A stretch of 64,000 nt of DNA from Iris pallida (taxonomy: Eukaryota > Streptophyta > Magnoliopsida > Asparagales > Iridaceae). The stretch is taken from contig JANAVB010004060.1 of NCBI GenBank assembly GCA_029216955.1, positions 132,149-196,148 of the forward strand. The letters run 5' to 3'. The notes under the pieces were generated by a model. The model did no database searches and had not been told where the DNA came from. It saw nothing but the letters and a program-made list of their open reading frames with translations. The translations under genes were made by a program, and so were the position numbers. This document shows, piece after piece, positions 36,901-48,900 of this stretch (its first letter is position 1; each line of letters opens with the position of its first letter).

Positions 36901-39900
36901 CTGAGGAGGGGAATAACTTTCTAAAAAAGTGTCAACATACTCGTATGCCTCGAAGTCAATTCATTTTATCTCTATACATTTCTCTAGCATGCTAAATATT
37001 ATTATTGAAACGTTTCTTTCTAGCAGTTTGTGGTTAGTATTATAGAAATACAGGGTAAATCATTGGCTCAGTGTTCTCTTGAACATTGTCCAAATTCCTT
37101 TGCTCATTTCAGAAATATGTAAACATTAGATCCTTATGTACATCTTCATCGTTATATGGACTCCTTCTTGTCATTTTAGCCACATACAACTCAGATCATT
37201 ATTTACATATTTACAATATACTGCCCTCTAAAATAAAACAACTAGTAACCAGTCATTTGATTTAAACGACCAAATCTAAAGTAACAATAACGAAAATGTT
37301 GTTCCATTAGTTGGGTTCAAATATGGAGTTCTTTATTTATGTTTGAATGTAGAGATGCCATAGAATTCCATTGGTATTTATGCATGCAGTATATGAATTT
37401 AGTTAGAAGTTGATGCATTAGCAGTGAAACCACTGCCCCTAAAGTAAAAGTCCCATGGTAGTTAATTACAGTGCTATAAGTGGATAAGTTGCACTTCAAA
37501 TTGAGCATAAGTTAAACTCTAGCAAATCCCTTGAAGGTTGTTCTGAAAAGGACACCACCAGTTTTGTCTTCTAAAAATGTTAGAAGTTCCATTTTATTCA
37601 GAAAGTACCCATGAAGAAGCAAAACAGGCCCATATCTACTTAATCGATCAAGTATACAAGAGGTGGTTGCTTTTACAGTCTCCCATTGTATCTTGATCAT
37701 TGTGCTACTGCTGTCCTTTCCCATCATGGGGTGAGGCATGGAGAAAATTTTCAAGTTGAGAAGGTTCTAGTTAAAATTTAGTTTAGATGACTTTGGTTAC
37801 TAACTTTAGGACAAATCTCATGTTAGCTGTTAGGTCATGGCCATGATTTCTTTCTTTGATAGAAAGGTCATGGCCAACAGGTTACATTTAATAATAGAAA
37901 ATTTATTGTAAACGTTGGATAAATTAATGAAATGCTTATTGGGTGATCTGGTTGAGACCTGTTTTTGTACTACGAAGTTTACTATAGAGATGAGTTCTCA
38001 AATTAATTAATGATTCTTTTTCGCTCCTAAATTATTTTTATCAAAACTTGGGTTTTCCTAGCCCTGGACCTTCTTCTCTATCTCCCTTGTCCTTCTGTCC
38101 CAGCCCAACCTTAGACCTTCCACAACTCTTTTCCTTGTCCATCTTCCTTATTTTATTCCTGCAACACTTTTGTTCAGACAGATTTTCTACAATTGGCTGA
38201 CACCTGATACCTTCTCCGTGATAGGAAGCTTATCCTTGAAAACTACCTCAACCTCTACAGGGTCTTATCCAGGAATTTTGGTCAGTGGGGGATGACACTT
38301 GGTTCCATTGACAATTTAAACTAGCTAATATTTAAAAAATAAAAACTTGTTAACGATAAATCGTAAAATATTCTGAATTCAGAACTGAGTTTGGTACCAC
38401 TATCGCGACTGTCACGGGTAGAATAGAAGTTAAGATAAACGACAAGTGAAGATCGTTACTCAGAGAACATGGCAACCATGGGAGATCGGGAGACATGTTG
38501 CTGCGGAGAAGGACTGCAGCAGTTGATCGACATGATGGGGTTGTTCGGCAGCTGCGGAAGATCCGGACTGTTGGATGTAAGGAGTGGAAGAAGTACCTAT
38601 GTAAAAGTTGCAGAAGGACGGAGAAACAGTGAGATTAAATTGAAATTGTGAGAGGAAGAAGAGATGTTTGCATAGGAGAAAGTGACCTTAGAGGGGGATG
38701 TTTGGAGTTTGGCTTCTGCACATTCTGTGCATATAGAGATTTGAGGAGAGGCTGGTTTTAGTTTTAGGTTTAGGATCCAGATGGAAAAAGTTCCATCTTT
38801 AAGATTTAGGGGTCCTGATGGAAAAAGCCCCATCTATAGCTTCTTTTTGTAATGACAGTCTCATAGACTTTTCTTTATGCAATTGAGTAAAAGTTGCAAA
38901 AAGCGCTCCCCTTCCTTTTTTGTCTTATTTCGAGGATGGATGTCAGGGCAGAGAGTTGAAGAAGCAAATGAACCATTGTTATTTATGTCAAAATTCAGTG
39001 GGGCTTGAGCTCCCACATCATGTCAAGTCTCTGCCTCTGACATCCATCCTCGCTATAGTAAACTCATCATCCCTCGCTAAAATCACCCATATCGTTGACC
39101 CCAGCTCCAATAACGAACAATCGTTAACTAAGGGAGTCATCTCTCTTGGGTCAGATGACAAAGTTTTTGTTGATTTAGATCTCGAGGTGATCAATTTGGA
39201 CCTTAGAAGCCAGAAGCGGAAGTGGGGACGGAAGCGGGGGCAGGAACGGAAGCGGCGGAACGCGACTACTTAGAAGAGTCTCAAGTTGGGAGCGTGATGG
39301 GAGCATGCACTAATAAATTTTTTGTGTATATTAATTATTGTTATCAAAACTTATAAATATCTTAATATTTATTAGAATTTATAAAATTCTGTTCAAAAGT
39401 TACAGAGAGATCATTCACATGTTAGTTTTTTATAATGTCAAGGTAAATAATCTTTAGTTTCTTGGTATTTTGATAAACATATATAAAGTCTTCTAACTTT
39501 CTTCCCAAAATTTATGTCATCTTTTAAAATTATGGTCATATTATTGGAAGCGTTCATGTTGTCGGAAAAACGCGCTTCCGTCGCCGGAAAAACGAGCTCC
39601 CGTCATAGGGGAAGCGAGCTCCCAAGTAAGAACCGTCGAATCGAGGTTCTTACTGAGATTCATTGGCCTTCTAGGAGTTTCTGGCTTCTAAGATTTGGAC
39701 CCATCAATGCTCAAGATCTTGTTTTTTGATGGGTGGATCATTTAATCTTCATCAATGACTAGCTTAACTGGGTTCTTTCTTTCTTCTTCCCCTCAAATCT
39801 CTGCTAAATGTTGAATACCAAATACTGATTTACCACTTCCTTCTTAAAGAAAAGTACAAGTTCTTGATCCTTACCTGTGACTCTATGAATTTTCTAGGTC

Positions 39901-42900
39901 TACATCTTCTCTGCTGATCTCTCCACTTGTATTCCTTCTCTATCTATCTTGATTAGATTGTCTACTATTTATTTTTGCTTTGATCTGACTTTCTACTGTC
40001 GTTGTTCCCCTCTTTGGCCATGTGTCGATTTGTAGCTGTGGCTTCCTCCTCCAAGTTCATGCTCTCCAACCTTAAACTCCCATTGGTAGCATGTGACTGT
40101 ATATTGGTGCTTCTATGACCGAACTGAATGGTGAAAATTATCTTCTTTGGGCCTATTTATTTCCCTTTTTGTTGATTCTTAAAGAAAGAGGTCCCATCTT
40201 ACTGATTCTGTGGGCATTGCTGCTGATATATAGAACTTTGGAGTTTGGCAAGCCGATATATTAAAGTTTGGAGTTTGGCAAGCCTGACTGGGAGAATCTT
40301 CGAGATGTGTTCTCCTCTTGTTACTCTGTTTAAAGTAGATTTTCTACTTTGTGTAACAAATTGGGCATGCTTGATATGTATGCTCCAGTTTGAGGGGTGT
40401 GTTATATAAATTAATGTACTAGCTTATTGAGTTGCTGTGTTGAAACCCACACTACTATAAATTAATGTACTACCATAGATGATTATTTATCTATCCTAAA
40501 TTATTCATCATTTCTTCTACATCACCATGTACAGTCAACATTTCCCTCACGTTTACTCATCTAAGGTCATGTTTACTCATATAAGCCTTAAGCTTCTGTT
40601 CGAAACTGTCATTTTTCTTGAATAACTGATCCATACACGTCATTGAATATGGCCTGTCATTCATGCTTTATGGAAGATCATTATGTCCAAGGAGATAGTT
40701 CATTGAAGTATTCTTCCAAATGCATGTTATAATTATGTTTTGAATTGAGATTTTGGAAGTCAATGAACATGTTTGTGCTGTTGATTTATATTAATGTCCA
40801 TCTTTTGCAGGTTTTGAGCAAAGATGATCCTCCCCGCAGGACATATGTATATAATGTGAGTGTCCCAGTTAGTGCTGGGTGGATTTCCTTGGCTGTTGCT
40901 CCATTTGAAATTCTTCCAGACAGCCATACTAGCATTGTGTCACACATGTGTCTGGCTCCTTTTAATTCAAAGCTTCAGAACACAGTTGGATTCTTCCATA
41001 GTGCATTTAGGTCTGATTTGAAAGTGATTATTCCTTTTCTGTATTTGCTATTGTGGTTAAATAATTCCCATGGGGTTTACCATTCAGCATATGTTTAACT
41101 TATTTGCTATATGTTTTACGTCACCTCTTGGTTCCACAGCCACTATGAAGATTACCTTTCAGCGGCCTTTCCGTTTGGTTCATACAAACAGATTTTCATA
41201 CCACCTGAATTATCCATATCTTCTATGAGCTTGGGAGCTTCGATGTGCATCTTCAGTTCTCAACTCTTATACGATGAGAAAATTATAGACCAGGTCGGTA
41301 TCTTCTTTGCTTTCATATATTGAAGTCTTGCAGTTATTACATTCTTGTATCAAGCTTTATGTTATTATATGTATTTTCTCCTTTCTGCTCCTATAAATGG
41401 TTCTGCACTTTCTCAATAATGAATAATACAATGACAGAGCTTTTATCCCTAATCTTTGGGATGGCTTTCTGACCTATCTTTATAGTAGAGATCTATTTTG
41501 CTATTAACTAATATGTAGGAGGATGAATACGAGTCACCGAGTCAGTTACCATGTGCTTCTAAAATTTCAGACGTGGTAATAATCATGATGTACCTTAGCT
41601 ATACCCACTTTCTTGCTCAAACTTCTTGCTAAGTTGTTCCCTTCTTGATCTTTACCACATAAACTACATTTCATTTGATTCAATTAATTTGTTAATAAAT
41701 TAATTAGCCCATTCTATTACTATCATTTTTTTTTTGGGGGGGGGTCGTCCAACTTCAAAATTCAAACTTGTGATAATGTCACTTATGCTTAACATAAATT
41801 ATGCTGAAAAAAAAAAACATAAAAACGTTGTTGAGAAAATTAGTTTCTTGAAAATAGGTACCTTGTGGAGGTCAATTAGCTTTATGAAGACAGAAACTGT
41901 GGCTAAAACATTTCACTTGAATTAATGAGTTGAATCTTGCAATTAGTGAAAACATTGCAAATCTACTGTTACTTTATAGTTGTAAATGTGAAGGATGCTT
42001 TGCATATTTTAAATATTTTTTTGCAGGATTACATGACTTAGGTTTTTTTTTGACTCTTTTCAGATAGTACTCATCTTAAACAGGCCAAATATATTGGTTT
42101 TTGACGACCATTGGCCTGAACATTAAGAAAAAATTGGAATGCTTGTAATTATTGCCAAAAACACTTCTCAATCTGTTGCTAGTAGAAGTATTTCAGTTAG
42201 TTGGTCTGTACTTACTGTTAGTTGTCACTGATTCAATGATCAATATTCTGTTGTGAATAAACAGGGTCAGTCTTAGACGCCAAACGCTTAGCGAGTAGTA
42301 TATTGAAAGAACAAACTCTATAACATAGGGTGTCTGCATTAAGCCCTATAATAATGTTCATACCTATGGTACATTGGAGACTTCTCCCTACTAAAATCGG
42401 TCGTGTCCATCAGTCTGCGGCACATACGGTCTATCATTCTACAGCACATGCATCTATCAGTGTACAGCACATGCATCCATCAGTGTACATGTGTCCATCT
42501 GTGTCTAAAAGGATACGCTTCCATCAATGACATACACTCAACTTTGTGAATTATAAAATATTCATAAGATGAATTATATAGTGCGTTTATTCAGCAAATA
42601 TTCTAGGATTGCATTGTACTTCCCCTTCATTTTTCACTTTTTTAAAATATATACAAATTCAACCTCATGGACTGCGTCTGGGTGAAAAATGTTCTGTGTC
42701 ACTTCCTGCTACTCATAGGTCCATAGTTCATACTCCATAACCTTTACCTTGGGCCACTTCATTTGTAGAGAACTTCTTGACCATGAATCCTGCTTCAACC
42801 AACCTTTCTAAGAAATGTTAGATGATGATAATGGTGGTGGTGGCATTGATACTAAATGATGCATGGGATAGGTTTCATACTTTGATCATTGTTAGTTTGC

Positions 42901-45900
42901 TATTACGTGCATGCAGAATGTTTGATACGTGTATATTATGTTTACATCAAACCCAATAGTATTGTTCGTGCTCTGCAACAAGAGTTTGGTCTTGAATAAT
43001 GCTGCTGCATTTCTTTAGCATCTCTCTCTACTGTGTGCTAGTGCATGCTAACATTCAAAATAATAAGTTCAATACGTTGAAGGCTACTCTTGGACTTGGG
43101 CCTACTAGCTGGATAGGATGCCCAAAGCTTCAGTTCTGATGTTAATGCTTTTTTGTATTATGCTCTGCATGCCCTCAATTTTCTCTCTCTTTAAGGTTGC
43201 TTGTCTAAGTGCTTTTGCAGTATCTGCTTTTGTGACTGAAAGTTTCACAATGTTAACTAGACAATTGAAACAAGGATTAAACTTGCTTATGCCCTTGCAA
43301 GGCAATGGTTTGGAATATACATCACTGCAGAGGATCCAGTAGACGGTATGCTAAAACGGTCTTCATTGTTTATATTTGAATATGTTTCTTTGTTGAAAGC
43401 ATTTAGTTAATGCTATTTTTTATTGTTTATAGAATGGTTGGTTGACGGGCTGGCTGGCTTCCTTGCTGATTCATTCATAAAGAGATTTCTAGGAAATAAT
43501 GAGGCACGCTATCGGCTGTACAAGGTTTGTTGTTTCTTTAATTTATTCATAGGGTTGTGTGGTTGATTTCCAGCCACATTGATCATATTAAGTTGCTGAC
43601 AAGGTGATCACGAAGAGTTTACACTGTTTGTAGAAAAACAACTTTAGATTGTAGCAATTAGGAGTCTACAACTAGGAAGCACGAGTACTCCAAAATTGGT
43701 GCCATAGTATATCGTGTCCATGTTGGATATGTTTCGGTTTGAGACAATAATCCAAAGTACACTATAACATGCCAAAGTTAGTATCCTATCTTTATCATGC
43801 CATATTTATTCATCCACGCAGCATAGAACTCTCACATGTACAGGTGAAAAATGATTTTACTAGTATTTAAGAGATACCTTGAACTTTCAGCAATTGTATG
43901 GATATTTCCAATCTGATTCAACCTTTTTACGTACTTGTAATTAACTATATATGGATATGCCAGGGTTTACCCAAATAAGATTTAGACACCTTAACTATTC
44001 GGATCAAATACGGAAATCGGTATGTGAATCTTGAAATGCATCTGAATATCCATATTATTATAGAAGTCTGCTTAGCAACTCTTATGTTCATGTAGTAGCA
44101 TATGGGAATTTTCTTATTCGATGATCATAAGAATTAGATGTTGTACTGCCTCTATTCATGTTTTAATTTTTATGTCAAGCCTATCCAAATTAGTGCATTG
44201 TATACTGGCTGAACTTGATTTTCAGATAACTCATTTTAGACAATGTTTTATCCACGATTGTTTTCATTTCTATCAAATATAGATGCTACTTTCCGTACCT
44301 GACTTATAACTTTATCCTTTTTGAATCTACTAAATACAAGCGGATATGGATATGTCGAAGTCCAATCCTTTTTAAGGATATGGAGTACTTTAGGTTTTAT
44401 ATTATTACATACAACACTTAGGGACTGTGTGGTTGCCTGTTAGTAGAAATTATGCAACATTTGTTGAAGACATTTCCAGTGTTTGGTTTGCTGTAAATAG
44501 TTGAATTGGCGCAACACATGTTTCAACAACTCCCTAAAATACAATACCTTTTTTGAGGCCAAAATAACAGCAACACCACTTACGACAACATTCATAACAT
44601 TCTATACGATAACATTCATAACATTGTTTACCCATTTCCTCTCATTCTCTTTCTATTCATATCATAATGTCACGACCAAACAACTAATTTCTATTTACAG
44701 CAATGCAAGTTGCAAAGAAGCATCCTAATTACATCATTCTAAACAATGGATTTGTAAACTTCGCAACTTCATTTACACACAACCTATGTATTTGCAACAC
44801 ATGTACACCAAGTGCTACATGCAACAAATGTTGCATGGTAGTTCCATTTATGGGCAAAAAACAACCCCTTGGTGAAAAAGGAACCTTTTTTCGTTATGAA
44901 TAATAAGTTCTCGTTGTACTGTACATAAGGCATCTTGGTTGATAGTGTATGAGTGAAGTCCTCTTGAGTGTATGCATTATGAAACATCAGACCTAAATAA
45001 GTGGATAACATTATTGCTGTTAGGCTGTGAGCTTATTTAAGTACATGGGGGCCATTGGAGTACGTAGTCTCTCAAAGATAAGACAGAAAACCCCTTGTGC
45101 TAATTCAACAAAAGCTTGCCAATAACTCATCCTCAGTATGGAGAAAGTTAAAGAGGTTACCTGGAATGAACCAAAAGCTAACTATAAGTCCATAATGCTT
45201 GCAAACTCTTTTGGCCAAAACATCTTGTTAGGTATTGCTCCGCCTAGGCGCCCAATAAAGGACCATTATGAAGTTGTACTTGAGTCAAGGTTCTAAACGG
45301 TGGTAGGCGGATGCGAGGCAGAGAGAGTCTGCCTACCGTCTAGGCCGCCTAGTCACCGCCTAACAGTTGATACATTTTGGATATTTTTTACTATTTACCA
45401 CTGATTTTTGCATAATATGCATATTTTAAGGGTGTTCCATGCATAACTAAGTTGTAGAACGAAGATTTATGAAGTTTAGTTTTGTAAAGTGAACTATAGG
45501 CCCATAATGCTTGCAAAATCATTTGGCCAAAACATCTTGTTAGGTATTGCTTCCGCCTAGGCGCCCGCCTCCGCCGCCTCACCTCCGCCTACGTCGCCAA
45601 ATCTCTGTTGACCGCCTACTCCACCGCCTACCGCAAAAGCGTTGCGGAGAGAGACCACCTACCCCGCCTAGGCGGCCGCCTCAATCGTCATTTAGAACAC
45701 TGACTTGAGTGGACCTTTTGTAGTCAGTAGGATCTTATCTAACAACCCAAATTGGACTTGTATTTGAACTTTTTTCCATTGCAATGCTTTTGCAAGTAAG
45801 ATGTACAACAACAAACAAAAATGCTGCTCTATTTCCCATTTTTAATTTGCTTTGTAATGTAGTAACCTTGTAATATGTATGCTGACAAGAAACTTTAGAA

Positions 45901-48900
45901 TTTTTAACGGAGTGCTTATATTATTGGATTTGGAACTGCAAATGCCCCCTTTTCATGTTGGTTGTTATTCACAATGGAAGGATTGCACGGTTAGTATTCA
46001 TGTTTTGTATGTGTTTATTGTTTCAATGTAGGCTAATTGTGCTGTCTGTAAAGTTGATATTAGTGGAGCAACTGCTTTGAGCTCTGTTGCTGCTTCTACC
46101 GATCTGTATGGAACTCAGTCCATTGGTTTATATGGAAAAATTCGTTCTTGGAAAGCCGTGAGTTCTCTGTATCTATTGCAGTTTGACATGTCATAGCTGA
46201 AGTCACTCTGGTGCTGCTTTTTTCCATGGCATAGCTGGTCATTATGTGGTCCTAATTTGTTTTAACAGGTAGCTGTTCTTCAAATGTTGGAGAAGCAGAT
46301 GGGCCCAGACTCATTCCGTAAGGTGGGTATGCCCTTTTTTCTTCTTACAAATATCTACTGTTAATTTCTCAATGCGGTTACTGTTCCGTTCCTGTATTCC
46401 TTATTTTCAATACTGCCATACTTGCTTAGGAATCACTCATTGTCCTTTTGTTTGTTTAGATGTTCATTTTATTGTCTGTAAACCATTTTCTAAACTACCC
46501 TTATTGACATACTTTATGCTGGTTTGAAGTGTTATTTACCTTCGTCTCTTCGGGAAAAAAGGCATTGCCAGGCCTTCCATAGTGAACCACTGTTCTGAAG
46601 TTGATTTCATTTTTAGTAGCTTAATAGCTTTATCTTTGAAAGTAGTGGAGCTATTTCATTGATTCCTGTAAGAGAGTATTATGCATCTCTTTTTATTTCT
46701 CCATTAGGCATTCTCTTTTGGTCCCACATCAGTTTATGTAATATGGGGACCTCAATCCTCATCATATAAATAGTGGTCATTACCCCCTTGATAAAGCATT
46801 ATATTATACTTTTTTCCTCTTATGACTTGGCTTTTCTTATTAAGTGATAGGTCTGAAATTCTCTAGGCTTGTAAACTATGTAATCAATAAATCAAAAATC
46901 AATTTAACACCCTGTCAGAACCTTTCGCTCGGGTAACACAAATGAGTATCATAGCAAGCCTTCTAAAATCTCTTAAGAACAAGGTATCTTTCACTAATCT
47001 CTTCCTTATATGCTAACAGAATATTGAATGCAAGAATATAAACTTACATGAAGTAGCTTGATCTCTTCTTTGCAAATGATGGTCCTAAGATATACTGGAA
47101 CTCTGCTATGCTTACTGCTTGCCATCAATCATACGCCCTCCTCTATTCTAAATAATCAATCTCCATTTCATATCATTTTTCCGAACCAAGAATCATTTCC
47201 TTGGTCTCCCAAAGTATTTGTTTGTACTTGCAATGTTGACTCTCGTGGACCGGGACGCGAAAGGCTTTCTCCTCAGGCACCAATTATGTATTTTTTGTTA
47301 ATTCTCATATCCGAAAAGGCTATGTTTGATTTCCCTGATGGAGAACAAGGTTATCTCTTTGGCCGATGTTATTTTTCTTGAACAACCACCATATTTTCTT
47401 CGCCATGTCTAACTCCTCGTGAACCAATTCATCACACGGCCATCCATGATGCACCCATCATTGTTAGTGACGACTCAACACATGAACTTCAGGTCTATAC
47501 TCATGATAAGATGCTGTGTCGACATGACCGTTATGTAGCACCATCTGCAGTGCCTCCACACATTCTTTGCCTCTGCTTGATGATTGTCCTATTATGTTGT
47601 GTAAGAAACCACATTCCTGAACTATACAGTATATCGCTAACTTTATTTCTTTCCATCGTCTCACCTCATCTTTGTAACATTTTGTTAGTTCTTCGTCTTA
47701 TTTTCTTATTCCTCTTTCTGTTCAAGCAACTCTTCAACATCCTAATTGACTTGTTTATTGATGAGGAAATGCATGCTCTTTGGTTCAATGACACGTGGGA
47801 CCTTGTTACTCTACCTATGAGTCACTTTCGTGTTGGTTGCAAATGAGTATCACCATCAAGCACATTCTAGATGGTTCTATCGAACACCTCAAGGTTCGTC
47901 TCATGGAAAGAACTTCACATATGCTACGGGTACACTATAGAGAGTTTTTTTCCCCGGTTGCCAAGTTGAATACCGTTTAATTCTACTTTCTTTGGTTGTG
48001 AAAAGAAGGTGGTTGTTACATCAACTTGACACAACGATGCTTTTCTCAATGGGGATCTTTCTTCAGACTATATATATATATATATATTATATATATAATA
48101 TATATATATATAATATATATATATATTAATATGCAACAACCTCTCGGTTATGAGGGTATAGGAGAGTGCCTGAGTGTCATCTTAATATCTATGGTCTCAA
48201 GCAATCTCCTAGGGCCTAGTTTGACAAGTTCAACCAAGTCGTCTAACAAATTGGTTTACCAGATTGTGACCAATTATTCTCTTTTTGTTCATTGTTGACT
48301 TCAGGGCATAGTTGATATTACTAGTATGTGGATGACATCATCGTCAAAGGTGATTACTGGTGGAACTTGAGCTTATCTTTTCAGCAACTTTCATACAAAG
48401 GACTTGGTTCTTATGATACATTTTGGCAGTGAAGTTGGGAGCAAAATCTTGTCTCTCAACTGAAGTATTGCTTAGCTCTCTCGGCAAAACCAACTTTCTT
48501 GGTTGTAAGTCGGTTGAGACACCTATGGATTATAGCATTCACCTTTTCTCATATTATCTCATCTTGTAATCAACTTCTCCAAAATCTTGGCATGTATCTT
48601 CGTCTCCTAGAGAAAATTATCTCTGTTACCATGACTCATTTGAACATCTCATTTGTTGTTACTATTGTCAACCAGTATATGAGGTATCCTATCCATCTTC
48701 ATGCACTTAAATGTATTCTACTTGAAGAAGTGTATAACACAAGGACTTCTCTTTAAATGGTCTTCCTATCTCATAGTTTATGCATATGCTGATTATGTTG
48801 CATATGTATGATCACCCTCTACTAGACGTCTAGACAGTACACCAAACATATTGAAGTTGATTTTCATTTCATCTATGATAAAGTCAAGCTTTAAGAAGCT

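Larger units (their letters stand above)
30869..36989 (+). mobile_element. Ty1/copia retrotransposon, degenerate
   Basis: LTRs at 30869-31538 (670 bp) and 36321-36989 (669 bp) start tgttg and end aca/gca. The 5-bp flanks are tgctg and tgcta, one mismatch. A purine tract agtggaggat precedes the 3' LTR. Between them, in copia order, are a gag start ([19 protein letters not shown]), a zinc-knuckle region, an integrase segment (33236-33553), RT ([18 protein letters not shown], 34210-34275; [10 protein letters not shown], about 34447) and RNase H ([19 protein letters not shown], about 34900). Many stops and frameshifts make it inactive. A MITE is nested at 35684. Confidence 0.93.
29251..40810 (+). 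other. TAF2: TAF2 intron 4 (11.6 kb)
   Basis: Donor gtatgt, acceptor cttttgcag. It contains a TRIM-like unit, a 38-bp tandem pair, a degenerate copia element with a nested MITE (30869-36989), a second MITE (39202-39692) and unassigned sequence. 36990-39200 and 39700-40810 show no feature I can name apart from a few open frames. Confidence 0.85.
43525..46031 (+). other. TAF2: TAF2 intron 8 (2.5 kb)
   Basis: Contains the taggcgg MITE and a partial copy of it. At 44420 the words ttagggactgtgtggttgcc resemble a Tourist MITE left end, but no right end was found. The remainder shows nothing recognisable. Confidence 0.7.

Noticed and set aside
38469..39273. Two plus-strand open frames of 60 and 117 codons in intron 4
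   Set aside because: No recognisable domain; the second runs into the GC-rich end of a MITE, which explains its basic tail.
39206..39688. Reading the gaagcc MITE as a TA-target (Tc1/mariner, Stowaway) element
   Set aside because: Extending the ends to cttagaagcc gives perfect 8-bp duplications at both copies, which fits hAT better.
44420..45060. Tourist MITE starting ttagggactgtgtggttgcc
   Set aside because: No matching right end or second TTA was found, so only one end resembles the family.
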